DNA from: Pseudomonas sp. AKS31
Lineage (GTDB): Bacteria > Pseudomonadota > Gammaproteobacteria > Pseudomonadales > Pseudomonadaceae
Reading direction: 5' to 3'
NCBI RefSeq assembly: GCF_023634765.1
Contig: NZ_JAMLFX010000001.1
Coordinates: 338,524-402,523 of the forward strand
DNA: 64,000 nucleotides
The position numbers were made by a program, and so were the translations under genes. Positions 36,855 to 47,087 of this stretch are shown one piece after another. Numbering within the stretch: position 1 is the stretch's first letter; every line of letters begins with the position of its first letter. A model generated the notes under the pieces. It searched no databases, had not been told where the DNA came from, and was given only the letters and a program-made list of their open reading frames with translations.

Positions 36855-38975
36855 TTAGAAACTCATGTCTACCTTGGTCCAGAGCGTGCGCCCCGGTTCA
36901 TTGATCGCTTGTGGGTCGTTGGCCGGGTAGCCGAAACCGGCGTTGCCCGCCAGGTTCAGGTGTTCGGCGTAAGCCTTGCCGAACAGGTTGTCGACGCCGC
37001 TGCTGACCTTCCAGTTCTTGTTGATCCGATAGGCACCGTTGAGTGAGAACACGCCGAAGCCCGAACTCTTGTCGTAATCCTTGCCGACCACGTTGCCCTT
37101 GTTCTGATCGATACGGTTTTGCGCGGCAACTACCCTCCACAGTGCGCCGGCACTCCAGTTGTTTTCGCTGTAAGTCAGACCGAACCGTGCATCCAGCGGC
37201 GGCATTTGCGGCAGCGCCTTGCCATCGCTGCTGTTCTTGCCCCAGGCGTAGGCCAGGGTCGCATCGGCTTTCCAGTTCTCGGTGAGGTTGTACGCGGCAC
37301 CGAGTTCACCGCCCATGATTCGCGCGTCGATGTTCTCTGCACGCGAGGTGCTCATGCCCATCATTGCCGGGGTGTAATCGAAGAGGATGTAATCGCGCAC
37401 CACACCGATGTAACCCGAGGCCCAGGCTTCGAGTTCGGCGCTCTTGTAGTTCACGCCGAAGTCGAACTGGGTGGTCTTTTCCGGTTTGATCGAATCGAAC
37501 GCATTGACCGATCCCGCCGGGCCGGACTTGGGCGAAAACAGTTCCCAGTAATCCGGGAAGCGCTGGGCGTGACCGAGGCCGGCATACAGCGTGGTCGGGC
37601 TGTCGGCGAGGTCATGCTCGTAACGGATGAAACCGCTGGGCAGGGTGTCAGCGCGGGTGTCGTCGGCGGTCGGGTTGGGGCGGCTCATCATTCCCGAACC
37701 GGTGGTCTGCCGATAATCCTTGGCCGAAGCGCGGTCGACGCGAGCGCCGGTGATCAAGCGATCACGGTCGGCGGCGTACCAGGTCATTTCGCTGAACACG
37801 CCGTAGTTATGAAAATCGGCGTCCTTGTTGTACGGCAGATCCTTGTAGGTATCGATGCCCATCGCACTGCGCTGGCGGTGCTCGTTGGTCTGCGCGTCGA
37901 GGCCGGTGATCAGCTGAATATCGGCCCAGCGCCAAGTGGCCTTGATCCGTGCGCCGAGGGTGCGGCGGTCGACGTTGGACGCCATGGGACCTGCCATCAT
38001 GCCGGTGCCGGACGGCGTGCGCAGGGTGTAGTTGTCCATCACGTGGTCGGCGTAGTTGTAGTAGACCTGCGCTTCGACTTTCTCCAGCACGTCAGTGATG
38101 TTGGATTTCTCGAAACGCAGGCCTAGGCTTTCACGCAGGAACTGCGAACCGTCCATGCCGCGTCCGGCGTAGCGCGCTTCGCCGTCGCCCTTGCCGGCGG
38201 TGAGTTCGATCAGGGTGTCGGCGTCCGGGGTCCAGCCCACCGCGATGTCGCCGTTCCACTTGTCGTAGCGCGAGGCGACGATGTCGTTGTTGCCGTCGCG
38301 ATAGTCATCGGAATGCGCGGTATTGCCGATCACGCGCACGTAGCCCAACGGGCCGCCGGCAGCGGCATCGACGACTTTGTCGAAGCGGCCGTGGGAGCCG
38401 GCCAGAATGCTCGCGTTCACCCGTGTGCCGAGTTCGCCGAAGCGCTCCGGTTCACGATCGAACAACACCGTACCGGCCGATGCGCCCGGTCCGTAAAGCA
38501 CGGTTTGCGGGCCTTTGATCACGGTGAGTTTGTCGTAGGTTTCCGGCGAGATATACGAAGTCGGCGCGTCCATTCGGCCGGGGCAGGCGCCGAGCATCAT
38601 GCTGCCGTTGGTGAGGATATTCAGCCGCGAACCGAACATGCCGCGCAGCACCGGGTCGCCGTTGGTGCCGCCATTGCGCACCAGCGCGAAGCCGGGAATG
38701 GTCTTCAGATAATCGCCGCCATCACTGGCCGGCACCGGTTGGCGCGGATCCTTGGGGTCGGTGACGATGGTCAGCGGCGAGCTCGGGGCGATCGCGGTAA
38801 TCACCGTCGGGCTCAGTTCTTCCTGGTGGCCGGCGTGATCATCGGCGAGTACCAACGGTGACAGCAGGACGCCGCAAAGGACGGCGGTAGCGTGCCTGAG
38901 ACGAATCCGCGATTCGTTCAAAGCGAAGGACGCCGGGGCAACGCCCGAGCGTGGAACAGCAGCAAACCTGGACAT
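36855..38975 (-). CDS. oprC: TonB-dependent copper receptor, OprC-like
   Basis: This 706-residue TonB-dependent outer membrane receptor has a signal segment ending near LSPLVLADDHAGH. The plug domain contains YLKTIPGFALVRNGGTNGDP, and the beta-barrel ends in the terminal phenylalanine strand RTLWTKVDMSF. Met-rich or Met/Cys stretches such as NGSMMLGACPGRMDAP fit the copper receptor OprC/NosA. It is flanked by PCu(A)C, DUF2946 and PepSY genes on the same strand. The upstream in-frame ATG at 38990 is an alternative start. Confidence 0.92.
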   Translation of the reverse strand: MSRFAAVPRSGVAPASFALNESRIRLRHATAVLCGVLLSPLVLADDHAGHQEELSPTVITAIAPSSPLTIVTDPKDPRQPVPASDGGDYLKTIPGFALVRNGGTNGDPVLRGMFGSRLNILTNGSMMLGACPGRMDAPTSYISPETYDKLTVIKGPQTVLYGPGASAGTVLFDREPERFGELGTRVNASILAGSHGRFDKVVDAAAGGPLGYVRVIGNTAHSDDYRDGNNDIVASRYDKWNGDIAVGWTPDADTLIELTAGKGDGEARYAGRGMDGSQFLRESLGLRFEKSNITDVLEKVEAQVYYNYADHVMDNYTLRTPSGTGMMAGPMASNVDRRTLGARIKATWRWADIQLITGLDAQTNEHRQRSAMGIDTYKDLPYNKDADFHNYGVFSEMTWYAADRDRLITGARVDRASAKDYRQTTGSGMMSRPNPTADDTRADTLPSGFIRYEHDLADSPTTLYAGLGHAQRFPDYWELFSPKSGPAGSVNAFDSIKPEKTTQFDFGVNYKSAELEAWASGYIGVVRDYILFDYTPAMMGMSTSRAENIDARIMGGELGAAYNLTENWKADATLAYAWGKNSSDGKALPQMPPLDARFGLTYSENNWSAGALWRVVAAQNRIDQNKGNVVGKDYDKSSGFGVFSLNGAYRINKNWKVSSGVDNLFGKAYAEHLNLAGNAGFGYPANDPQAINEPGRTLWTKVDMSF

Positions 38976-39059
38976 GACAATTTCCATCAAACAGTCGTAA
39001 ACGACACGGCCGGCAGCCTGAAGCTGTCTTCTCCACCGTGTGCAATCAGAGGTGCGTGT

Positions 39060-39506
39060 TTACGCGGCGATGGGTGGGGCGCGGGTGCGGGCGCCGGGGA
39101 AGAAGGTTTGCCGGGCGTGGCCCAGGCGTGGGGAGGGTGGGGTGAAGGTGTTCAGCGGCGGGATGTTGAAGGCGACGAAATCGCCGCCGCCGGTCAGTGC
39201 CGGGCAGTTGAACAGCAGGCTGCAGTAGCCGCACTTTTCCCACAGTACGTGGTGCGAAGATTGCGGCGGGCAGTGTTCGGCGCTCGGTTTTGCATCATGG
39301 CCCGCGTGATCCATGCCCGGCATGTCCATCGACATGTCCATGCTCATCGGCATCGATGTCGAGGCGTGCTGATCCATCGGCATCGACTGGGAAATCAGTG
39401 GGCCGATGAAGATCATCAACATGGCGAACAGGGCGATCCAGCTGCCGCGAGTCAGGTGTTGAGTCTGACGGCGTTGGCGGAAGGGCCTGGCGCTCAGCGG
39501 GCGCAT
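39060..39506 (-). CDS. DUF2946 protein, Met/His-rich
   Basis: This 148-residue DUF2946-family protein has an N-terminal hydrophobic segment (about 23-42). A Met/Asp/His-rich stretch (SMPMSMDMSMDMPGMDHAGH) follows, then the family motif HHVLWEKCGYCSLLFNCP. The methionines and cysteines suggest periplasmic copper binding. It lies between the PCu(A)C and oprC-like genes. Confidence 0.85.
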   Translation of the reverse strand: MRPLSARPFRQRRQTQHLTRGSWIALFAMLMIFIGPLISQSMPMDQHASTSMPMSMDMSMDMPGMDHAGHDAKPSAEHCPPQSSHHVLWEKCGYCSLLFNCPALTGGGDFVAFNIPPLNTFTPPSPRLGHARQTFFPGARTRAPPIAA

Positions 39507-39527
39507 GGGCGGAGTCTGCCGGAAGGC

Positions 39528-40007
39528 TTACTGGGCGTGCGCGTGGGCCTGCGTGGTTTCCGGTGGTTTCTTCTGCACCGAGACTTCGACGGTGACGTCA
39601 CCGGCCTTCTCGAAATGCAGGGTCAGCGGGAAGCGTTTGCCGTCACTGAGCAGGCTGCGACCGGTCGGATTGAGCAGCATCACGTGATAGGCCATCGGCG
39701 CAAACGTCACGTTGCCGCCGGCCGGAATGGCCACGCTCGGCACTTGCTGCATTTTCATCAGATCGCCCTGCATCACATGTTCATGCAGCTGCGCTTCAGG
39801 GGCGATGGGCGAGTCGACGCTGAGCAGGCGGTCGTCAGTCTTGCCGGCGTTGTGAATGATGAAATAGGCGGCGACCGTCGGTGCATTCGGCGGCAGCTCT
39901 TGCGACCAGGGATGGGCAATTTCCAGCTCGCCCGCCTTGTATTCGTGGGCATGGGCAAAGCACGCGGGCAACAGCAGCGCAGCGATTACGATGAGTTTGT
40001 TCAACAT
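39528..40007 (-). CDS. Periplasmic copper chaperone PCu(A)C
   Basis: The 159-residue protein has a signal peptide ending near ACFAHAHE. The DUF461/PCu(A)C copper-site pattern is QLHEHVMQGDLMKMQQV and YHVMLL (H-x-n-M-x-n-H-x-M). A His-rich tail, HAHAQ, ends the protein. It delivers copper in the periplasm. Its place in a copper gene row strengthens the call. Confidence 0.93.
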   Translation of the reverse strand: MLNKLIVIAALLLPACFAHAHEYKAGELEIAHPWSQELPPNAPTVAAYFIIHNAGKTDDRLLSVDSPIAPEAQLHEHVMQGDLMKMQQVPSVAIPAGGNVTFAPMAYHVMLLNPTGRSLLSDGKRFPLTLHFEKAGDVTVEVSVQKKPPETTQAHAHAQ

Positions 40008-40055
40008 GGCAGTTCTCCAGAACGATTTGAAACGCAGGTCAATTGCGCGAACAAA

Positions 40056-40454
40056 TCAAACCAGAGGGGAGGCGCGGGGATTGAGACTCGGCCATTGCTG
40101 GCGCGGAGTAGGTGTTTGCAGTGAGGCGGGCGCCACGCTGCGATTGCTTTCATAACGAGCGAAATACAGCTGCGGCGAGTGCCCCGGCAACGCCACCAAC
40201 GGCGCCGAGCCTGAGCAGCACCAGCAATGCTGCATGTTCGAATGGTTGTCGTTGCTCGGGGCCTTTTGATCGGTGGTGCCGATGTTGATCGCTACCATCT
40301 TGGTCCCGCTGCCGGTGCAGAAACTGCTCCAGAGCAACTGTTCGGCCGGTGAGCTGGCCGCCTGCGCCATTGCTCCCGTCATCGGCATGGCGAGCATGTT
40401 GAACAGCACTGCGAAGCAGGCGATCCAGGCAATTGCCAGCCGGTGTCGGTTCAT
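40056..40454 (-). CDS. DUF2946 protein, first gene of the copper module
   Basis: The 132-residue protein has a signal or anchor segment at 1-31 and the DUF2946 cysteine motif MQHCWCCSGSAPLVALP. It is probably exported. It is the first of five same-strand genes. Function is unknown, but the second DUF2946 gene in the same row implies a link with copper. Confidence 0.83.
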   Translation of the reverse strand: MNRHRLAIAWIACFAVLFNMLAMPMTGAMAQAASSPAEQLLWSSFCTGSGTKMVAINIGTTDQKAPSNDNHSNMQHCWCCSGSAPLVALPGHSPQLYFARYESNRSVAPASLQTPTPRQQWPSLNPRASPLV

Positions 40455-40566
40455 GGGACAGATCCATTGGGTGGGCGATCAGGCGCGGCTATTTAGCCTG
40501 ATCAGGGCCGATAAGTAAAAAAGCGTCGTGCGGTTTGGTGTCGCAGCGAACTCTTCAATTACTCAC

Positions 40567-40890
40567 TCAATTCACGGGTACGGCATGAACTTGCATATCT
40601 ACACCAAGCGTAGCGCGGATTACCGAAAATATTTTGGCCAGGTTGTCCATGCTCGGATTGCCTTTGGCTGAAAGCATTCGATGCAAGCTTTTACTCGGCT
40701 TTTCGGTCTCCCTCGCGAGCTCTTCGAAGCCGACAGTTGCATTGACGAGGTCGCGCAGAATTATTCTGGCCATTTCTGGCTCGCCATTCAGGAACAGAGT
40801 TGCGGCCTCATCCAGTAATGCTTGAGCAAACTCAGGGTCACGTTGGGCGCGTTCTGCGATTGAATGTTTGTAGCTTCGAGTGAGAACCAT
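40567..40890 (-). CDS. HigA-like antitoxin, helix-turn-helix
   Basis: This 107-residue XRE-type protein resembles HigA-family antidotes. The helix-turn-helix is GFEELARETEKPSKSLHRML, followed by NPSMDNLAKIFSVIRATL. The ATG at 40890 is served by a GGAGG within the toxin stop region, so it is coupled to the toxin gene. It probably neutralises the toxin and represses the operon. Confidence 0.83.
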   Translation of the reverse strand: MVLTRSYKHSIAERAQRDPEFAQALLDEAATLFLNGEPEMARIILRDLVNATVGFEELARETEKPSKSLHRMLSAKGNPSMDNLAKIFSVIRATLGVDMQVHAVPVN

Positions 40891-40893
40891 CAA

Positions 40894-41250
40894 TTACCTC
40901 CGGTTCTGTTCAGCTTTTTTTCGAATTCGGAATTCGGCTATCAAGGCTTTCGCCTGTTTGATGTCTTTCTTTTGAGTCGATTTGTCGCCGCCACCAAACA
41001 AAATGATCAGACGTTTTCCCTCTTGTATGAGGTAGATCCGGTACCCAGGCCCCCAATTGATTTTGTATTCACCCAAGCCATCGAACCATTTGATATTGGA
41101 AGTATTGCCCAATTCCAACCTGACCATGGCATTTGAGACCTTCAGTGCCGCCTGCACAATTAAAGTGGAGATCCACCGACCAAATGGGCTTGATTCGTCT
41201 TCTTGTAGATATTCTTCGAGTGTGATCACGGCTAGCTCTGAAGGTAACAA
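40894..41250 (-). CDS. HigB/RelE-type toxin
   Basis: The protein has up to 118 residues; a GTG at 41229 gives 111. It fits the addiction-module killer branch of RelE/ParE toxins: KWFDGLGEYKINWGPGYRIYL is the core (trimmed at the edges), with LFGGGDKSTQKKDIKQA near the end. Such toxins usually cleave mRNA at the ribosome. The toxin-first order is typical of higBA. Confidence 0.85.
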   Translation of the reverse strand: MLPSELAVITLEEYLQEDESSPFGRWISTLIVQAALKVSNAMVRLELGNTSNIKWFDGLGEYKINWGPGYRIYLIQEGKRLIILFGGGDKSTQKKDIKQAKALIAEFRIRKKAEQNRR

Positions 41251-41285
41251 ATAGGTTACTTTTCATGCAAGCTGTGGATCTTGCC

Positions 41286-42011
41286 CTATGAGATGAACTC
41301 CGCCAACGCAGCAAGTGTTTCTTGAAGCAACAGAAACTCCCGATCAACACCCGGCAACCCCGGCCGCTTCAACACAATCACCGGCACCCCACGTTCGCGC
41401 GCTACTTCCAGCTTTGGCTCGGTGGCGGTGCTGCCGCTGTTCTTGCTGATCAACACATCGATCTGCCGCCGCTCGAACAGCGCTCGCTCATCCTCCAATA
41501 GAAACGGCCCACGGGCGCCGATCACTTCGCAGCGTTCGTTGCCGGGGTAGACGTCGAGGGCGCGCAGGGTCCAGAACTGCTCAGCAGGGATTTCTTCGAG
41601 GTGTTGCAGTGGTTCGCGGCCGAGGGTGAATAAGGGGCGGCGAAACGGTTTGAGGGCGGTGATCAACTCGGCCCAGTCGCTGACTTCACGCCAGTCATCA
41701 CCGGGCTGCGGCTGCCAGGCCGGGCGGCGCAAGGCCCAGCAGGGGATGCCAGTCAGGCGTGCGGCGGTCGCGGCATTCTGGCTGATTTGCGCGGCATACG
41801 GATGCGTGGCGTCGAGCAGAAGATCGATGCCTTCGTCACGAATGAATTGCGCCAGACCCTCAGCGCCACCATAACCACCGACGCGCACCTGGCAGGTCAG
41901 ATTCGTCGGCACCCGGCCAACGCCAGCGAGGCTGTAGATGTGTTCTGCCCCGAGCGTGCGGGCAATCGCCAGCGCTTCGGTCACGCCACCGAGCAATAAT
42001 ATGCGCTTCAT
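41286..42011 (-). CDS. cobK: Precorrin-6A reductase CobK
   Basis: CobK reduces precorrin-6A with NADPH in corrin-ring synthesis. The 241-residue protein opens [20 protein letters not shown], the family nucleotide-binding start, and has [15 protein letters not shown] and [16 protein letters not shown] as landmarks. It overlaps cbiD by a few bases and is the last gene of the minus-strand cob group. Confidence 0.94.
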   Translation of the reverse strand: MKRILLLGGVTEALAIARTLGAEHIYSLAGVGRVPTNLTCQVRVGGYGGAEGLAQFIRDEGIDLLLDATHPYAAQISQNAATAARLTGIPCWALRRPAWQPQPGDDWREVSDWAELITALKPFRRPLFTLGREPLQHLEEIPAEQFWTLRALDVYPGNERCEVIGARGPFLLEDERALFERRQIDVLISKNSGSTATEPKLEVARERGVPVIVLKRPGLPGVDREFLLLQETLAALAEFIS

Positions 42012-43105
42012 GCAAAACCTCCGGCATGCCCGACAATCCCGCCCTGACGATCAATCGCAAACACCTCGACCTGCACCTGCGCGGGCACCACGCTAAGGGC
42101 GAAATTCAAGGCATGGCGGCAGACCTCATCACCGAGGGCGATCCCCGCCGCACTGGCCATGGCCAATGCCTGCTGGCTGGTATTGGCCTCACGAATGCTT
42201 TGCTGCAGCGCCTCTTCGGCGCCAATCGCCGCGGCCCACTCCGCCAGTTGCGGCAAGTCGATGCTCGAATGTCGCGAGTGCAGATCCATGTGCCCGGCCG
42301 CCAGTTTGCTGATCTTGCCGAAGCCGCCGCACAGGCTGAGTTTATCCACAGGCACTTTGCGCAGATGCTTGAGCACTGCGCCGACGAAATCGCCCATTTC
42401 GATCAGGGCGATTTCCGGCAGATCGTAGACCCGGCGCATGGTGTCTTCGCTGGCGTTGCCGGTGCAGGCTGCGATGTGCAGATAACCGTTGGTTTTCGCC
42501 ACATCAATGCCTTGATGGATCGAGGCAATGTACGCCGCGCAGGAAAACGGCCGGACGATGCCGCTGGTGCCGAGGATCGACAGCCCGCCAAGAATGCCCA
42601 AGCGTGGATTCATGGTTTTCAGCGCCAGCGCTTCGCCGCCCTCGACATTGACCGTGACGTCGAAACCGCCGGCATATCCGGTTTCCGCGGCGAGCAGTGT
42701 CAGGTGATCGCTGATCATTTTGCGTGGCACCGGGTTGATTGCCGGCTCACCGACGCCGAGCACCAGGCCCGGCCGCGTTACGGTGCCAACGCCGGCACCA
42801 GCATTGAAACGAATCCCCGGTTTACTCAGCAGCCGCACGTGCGAATAAAGCAGGGCGCCGTGAGTCACGTCGGGATCATCGCCCGCATCCTTGATTGTGC
42901 CGGCCTCGGCGCCGTCGTCGGTCAAGCGGCAGAACTCCAGACGCATCTGCACCTGTTTGCCTTTGGGCAAGACGATCTGCACCGCATCGGCTGCCAGTCC
43001 GCTGAGCAACAGGCGCGCGGCGGCGAGGCTGGTCGCGGTGGCGCAGCTGCCGGTGGTCAGGCCGCTGCGCAGGGGCGCGGGTTGTTCAGCGGTTTCGTCA
43101 CGCAT
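42008..43105 (-). CDS. cbiD: Cobalt-precorrin-5B C1-methyltransferase CbiD
   Basis: CbiD methylates C1 of the corrin ring. It has 365 residues from the ATG at 43105, with [20 protein letters not shown] as the family hallmark. The longer upstream frame lies inside cobL. CbiD is the enzyme of the anaerobic route; here it probably stands in for CobF beside the aerobic-type CobG. It overlaps both cobL and cobK. Confidence 0.94.
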   Translation of the reverse strand: MRDETAEQPAPLRSGLTTGSCATATSLAAARLLLSGLAADAVQIVLPKGKQVQMRLEFCRLTDDGAEAGTIKDAGDDPDVTHGALLYSHVRLLSKPGIRFNAGAGVGTVTRPGLVLGVGEPAINPVPRKMISDHLTLLAAETGYAGGFDVTVNVEGGEALALKTMNPRLGILGGLSILGTSGIVRPFSCAAYIASIHQGIDVAKTNGYLHIAACTGNASEDTMRRVYDLPEIALIEMGDFVGAVLKHLRKVPVDKLSLCGGFGKISKLAAGHMDLHSRHSSIDLPQLAEWAAAIGAEEALQQSIREANTSQQALAMASAAGIALGDEVCRHALNFALSVVPAQVQVEVFAIDRQGGIVGHAGGFA

Positions 43106-44309
43106 CGAGGGGTTTGACCAGATCGAGCAGGGTGATCGGCAGCGCCTGCCGCCAGGTGTCGAACCCGCCGAGCGGCTGCGCCTGGGCGACATGGATGCGC
43201 GTCAGCTCGCCGCCGAAGCGTTCGCGCCAATTCATCAGGGCCACTTCGCTTTGCAGCGTCACCGCGTTGGCGACCAGACGGCCACCGGGTTTGAGTTGCG
43301 CCCAGCAGGTTTCGAACACGCCTTCACGGGTCACGCCGCCGCCGATGAAAATCGCGTCCGGGCGCTCCAGTCCGGCCAGCGCCTGCGGTGCCTTGCCGCG
43401 AATCAGTTGCAGACCGGGCACACCCAGCGCATCGCGGTTGTGCTCGATCAATTGCTGGCGACCTTCGTCGGCTTCAATGGCCAAGGCGCGGCAACTCGGG
43501 TGCGCGCGCATCCACTCGATGCCGATCGAACCGCTGCCGGCGCCGACATCCCAGAGCAGTTCGCCGGGTGTCGGGGCGAGGCGGGCGAGGGTGATGGCGC
43601 GCACATCGCGTTTGGTCAACTGGCCGTCATGCTGGAAGGCCGAATCCGGCAATCCGGCGAGACGCGAAAGGCGTGGCGCTTCGGCATCGGCCAGACATTC
43701 GATGGCAATGACATTGAGGTCGGCCACTGACGCGGCATTCCAGGCATTGGCGGTACTGTCGATGCGCCGTTCGGCATCACCGCCAAGATGTTCAAGCACG
43801 CTTATGCGACTCGAACCGAAGCCGCGTTCGCCGAGCAATTGCGCGACCGCCGCCGGGCTCTGGCCATCGTTGCTCAGCAATAACAGACGCACGCCGCTGA
43901 ACAGTTGCGCATTGAGCGCCGCCAGCGGTCGGGCCACCAGCGAAAGCACCACCACCTCCTGCAACGGCCAGCCGAGGCGGGCAGCGGCCAGCGAGCAGGA
44001 CGACGGGGCGGGCAGGATCAGCATTTCCTCACTTGGCACCTGGCGGGCGAGGCTGGCACCGACGCCGTAGAACATCGGGTCACCGCTGGCCAGCACGCAG
44101 ACCGCTTCGCCACGCTGTTCCAGCACGGGTGCGAGGGAAAACGGACTCGGCCACAACTGCCGTTCGCCGCGAATGCACGCTGGCAGCAAATCCAGTTGGC
44201 GCTGGCCACCGACGATCCGCGAGGCGCCCAGCAGGGCGCGCCGGGCGTTTTTGCCCAGGCCCTTGAAGCCGTCTTCACCGATTCCCACTACCGTCAGCCA
44301 GGGTGACAT
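43098..44309 (-). CDS. cobL: Precorrin-6Y C5,15-methyltransferase CobL (CbiE-CbiT fusion)
   Basis: The 403-residue protein is a fusion. A CbiE-like methyltransferase (about 1-200, [20 protein letters not shown]) precedes a CbiT-like SAM domain (about 215-400, with [18 protein letters not shown]). It methylates C5 and C15 and removes the C12 acetate carboxyl. It is the first gene of the minus-strand group and is divergent from cobG. Confidence 0.95.
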   Translation of the reverse strand: MSPWLTVVGIGEDGFKGLGKNARRALLGASRIVGGQRQLDLLPACIRGERQLWPSPFSLAPVLEQRGEAVCVLASGDPMFYGVGASLARQVPSEEMLILPAPSSCSLAAARLGWPLQEVVVLSLVARPLAALNAQLFSGVRLLLLSNDGQSPAAVAQLLGERGFGSSRISVLEHLGGDAERRIDSTANAWNAASVADLNVIAIECLADAEAPRLSRLAGLPDSAFQHDGQLTKRDVRAITLARLAPTPGELLWDVGAGSGSIGIEWMRAHPSCRALAIEADEGRQQLIEHNRDALGVPGLQLIRGKAPQALAGLERPDAIFIGGGVTREGVFETCWAQLKPGGRLVANAVTLQSEVALMNWRERFGGELTRIHVAQAQPLGGFDTWRQALPITLLDLVKPLDA

Positions 44310-44441
44310 CTATATTCCTCTAAACACGCCGTTCCGACGGGCAGTCTTTTCATGCCAGCGGACAAAGCAGGCATAATACCGCGCCTTCGCCCGCGAAGCG
44401 CCTTTCCCACGCAGCCGGTCAGCCCCTTGAACGAACGCCCG

Positions 44442-45737
44442 ATGTCCACCGCTTTACGCCCCTCGGCCTGCCCGGGGTTGCTGCGTATCGTCCAGGCACT
44501 GGACGGTGGCATATGCCGGATCAAGCTCAACGGCGGTTCGATCAGCGCCGATCAGGCCGACGCGGTGGCCGAAGCTGCCGAACAGTTCGGCGGGGCTATC
44601 GAGGCGACCAACCGCGCCAATCTGCAGATTCGCGGGATCGGCGAGCAATCTGCGGCACTGATCGAGCGCTTGCTTGCCGCCGGCCTTGGCCCGCGCACGG
44701 CGGCCGGTGACGATGTGCGCAACCTGATGCTCAGCCCTGCCGCCGGGATCGATCGGCAAATGCAGGTCGACACGCGCGGCCTCGCCGAGCAGATCCTCGA
44801 CACCTTGCAAAGTCATCCACGGTTCCACGAGCTGAGTGCCAAGTTCGCCGTGCAACTGGATGGCGGTGAAGCGCTGGCGATGCTCGAACATCCCCACGAT
44901 CTGTGGTTGTCGGCGTTCGAACGTGACGGTGAAACCTGGTTGGCATTCGGTCTGGCTGGATGCCCGACGGATCGCGCGCTCGGCGCCGTGGCGCTGGAAC
45001 ACGGCCATGCGTTGGTGGTGGCGGTGCTGGAGCTGTTTCTGGCATTGGCGCGTCCCGAGCAGACGCGCATGCGCCATTTGCTCGACGAGTTGCCGATGCC
45101 GGCGTTTCTTGAACAACTGAACACGCGTTTGCCGATCAAGCCGCTCAGCGATTGGCAGCGCACCGCCGGGGCGGACGATCTGCACATCGGCGTTCATCCG
45201 CAAAACAATGCGGGTCAGGTGTATATCGGTGCGGTGCCGGCGCTGGGGCGTCTCGACCCGGCGATGTTGCGCGGGGCTGCGCAACTGGCCCGCCGGTTCG
45301 GCAATGGCAGTCTGCGTTTCACACCCTGGCAAAGCCTGCTGGTGCCGGACGTCGACACCAGCGATGCGGTTCAAGTGCTGGAAGGTCTTGAGCAACTGAA
45401 CCTGTTGACCCGCGCTGCCGAACCCCTCTCACGCCTGATCGCTTGCAGCGGTGCCAGTGGCTGCGGTAAAGGCCTGGCCGACACCAAGCAGGATGCCCGC
45501 CATCTGGCGACGTTGCTGCCCTCGGCCCTCAACGTTCACCTCAGTGGCTGCCCGCGCTCGTGCGCCGCCGCCCACTGTGCCCCGGTGACGTTGCTGGCCG
45601 TCAATCCGGGTCATTACGACCTCTATTTTCGCGATGCGACGCTGCCGGGTTTCGGCGCGCTGCACGCACGCAACCTTACTATTGAAGCGGCCGCGACTCT
45701 GCTCGCCGCCCGCGCTCGGAGCCCCATTGATGCTTGA
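44442..45737 (+). CDS. cobG: Precorrin-3B synthase CobG
   Basis: CobG is an oxygen-dependent monooxygenase of the nitrite/sulfite reductase fold that makes precorrin-3B. The 431 residues carry the iron-sulfur cysteines in IACSGASGCGKGLAD and LSGCPRSCAAAHC. The chosen ATG at 44442 follows an in-frame TTG at 44427 that could be the true start. CobG shows that the aerobic route is used. It overlaps cobH by 8 bases. Confidence 0.92.
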   Translation: MSTALRPSACPGLLRIVQALDGGICRIKLNGGSISADQADAVAEAAEQFGGAIEATNRANLQIRGIGEQSAALIERLLAAGLGPRTAAGDDVRNLMLSPAAGIDRQMQVDTRGLAEQILDTLQSHPRFHELSAKFAVQLDGGEALAMLEHPHDLWLSAFERDGETWLAFGLAGCPTDRALGAVALEHGHALVVAVLELFLALARPEQTRMRHLLDELPMPAFLEQLNTRLPIKPLSDWQRTAGADDLHIGVHPQNNAGQVYIGAVPALGRLDPAMLRGAAQLARRFGNGSLRFTPWQSLLVPDVDTSDAVQVLEGLEQLNLLTRAAEPLSRLIACSGASGCGKGLADTKQDARHLATLLPSALNVHLSGCPRSCAAAHCAPVTLLAVNPGHYDLYFRDATLPGFGALHARNLTIEAAATLLAARARSPIDA

Positions 45738-46356
45738 TTACATCCGCGACGGTCAGGAGATTTATCGCAACTCCTTCGCGATCATTCGCAGCGAGGCCAA
45801 TCTGGCGCGCATCCCGGCCGATCTGGAAAAACTCGCGGTGCGGGTGATTCACGCCTGCGGCATGGTCGAAGCGGTCGACGGTCTGCAATTCTCCGAAGGC
45901 GCGGGCAAGGCCGGGCGCGATGCGCTGGCCGCCGGTGCACCGATTCTTTGCGATGCGCGAATGGTCTCCGAAGGCGTGACCCGTGCGCGCCTGCCGGCTA
46001 ACAATGAAGTGATCTGCACTTTGCGCGACGAGAGCGTGCCGGAATTGGCCCGTGAGCTGGGCAATACCCGTTCCGCCGCTGCACTTGAGTTGTGGCGTCC
46101 GCACCTGGAAGGCAGCGTGGTGGTGATCGGCAACGCGCCGACCGCGCTGTTCTATCTGTTGGAAATGCTCGACGCCGGCGCACCGAAACCGGCGCTGATC
46201 CTCGGCTTCCCGGTCGGCTTCGTCGGCGCCGCCGAATCGAAAGCCGCACTGGCCGCCGACAGCCGTGGCGTGCCGTTCGTGATCATGCAGGGCCGCCTCG
46301 GTGGCAGCGCCATGGCCGCCGCCGCCGTCAATGCCCTCGCCACGGAGATCGAATGA
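45730..46356 (+). CDS. cobH: Precorrin-8X methylmutase CobH
   Basis: CobH moves the C11 methyl to C12, giving hydrogenobyrinate. The 208 residues open [20 protein letters not shown], and the catalytic histidine lies in [11 protein letters not shown]. The start overlaps cobG and the stop overlaps cobI (ATGA), so the genes are coupled. Confidence 0.95.
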   Translation: MLDYIRDGQEIYRNSFAIIRSEANLARIPADLEKLAVRVIHACGMVEAVDGLQFSEGAGKAGRDALAAGAPILCDARMVSEGVTRARLPANNEVICTLRDESVPELARELGNTRSAAALELWRPHLEGSVVVIGNAPTALFYLLEMLDAGAPKPALILGFPVGFVGAAESKAALAADSRGVPFVIMQGRLGGSAMAAAAVNALATEIE

Positions 46357-47087
46357 TGCAGGCCAAAGGACGTTTGCTTGGCCTGGGCGTCGGCCCGGGT
46401 GATCCGGAACTGATTACTGTCAAAGCCCTGCGCTTGCTGCGCGAATCGCCGGTGGTGGCGTACTTCGTCGCCAAAGGCAAAAAGGGCAACGCGTTCGGCA
46501 TCATCGAGGCGCATCTGCAACAGGCGCAGAACCTGCTGCCTCTGGTCTACCCGGTGACCACCGAAGCGCTGCCGGCGCCGCTTTCCTATGAGCAGGTGAT
46601 CAGCGATTTCTACGACGAAGCCGCCGAGACGCTCGCCGCTCATCTGGATGCCGGTCGCGATGTCGCGGTGATCTGTGAGGGCGATCCGTTCTTCTACGGT
46701 TCCTACATGTACCTGCACGATCGCCTCGCCAGCCGTTATGAAGCGCAAGTGGTGCCGGGCGTGTGCTCGATGCTGGGCGGCGCTTCGGTGCTCGGCGCGC
46801 CGCTGGTGTATCGCAATCAGAGTCTGTCGGTGCTCTCGGGCGTGTTGCCCCATGAAGAGCTGAAGCGACGTCTGGCCGATGCCGACGCGGCGGTGATCAT
46901 GAAGCTGGGGCGCAACTTCCCGAAAGTGCGTCAGGTGTTGGAAGAACTCGGGCTGGCCGAGCGCGCGCTGTATGTCGAGCGCGCAACCATGGCCAATCAG
47001 AAGATCGTGCCGATGGATCAGGTCGAGCCGATGTCGTCACCGTACTTCTCGCTGATCATCGTGCCGGGCGAACGGTGGCAAGGCTGA
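46353..47087 (+). CDS. cobI: Precorrin-2 C20-methyltransferase CobI
   Basis: CobI is a SAM-dependent tetrapyrrole methylase of 244 residues. [20 protein letters not shown] is at the N terminus and [18 protein letters not shown] further in. A second ATG lies one codon inside the first. It is coupled to cobH and to cobJ (overlap TGATG). Confidence 0.95.
   Translation: MMQAKGRLLGLGVGPGDPELITVKALRLLRESPVVAYFVAKGKKGNAFGIIEAHLQQAQNLLPLVYPVTTEALPAPLSYEQVISDFYDEAAETLAAHLDAGRDVAVICEGDPFFYGSYMYLHDRLASRYEAQVVPGVCSMLGGASVLGAPLVYRNQSLSVLSGVLPHEELKRRLADADAAVIMKLGRNFPKVRQVLEELGLAERALYVERATMANQKIVPMDQVEPMSSPYFSLIIVPGERWQG

Noticed and set aside
44310..44441. A cobalamin riboswitch between cobL and cobG
   Set aside because: The gap is only 130 bases and I find no B12-box-like conserved core.
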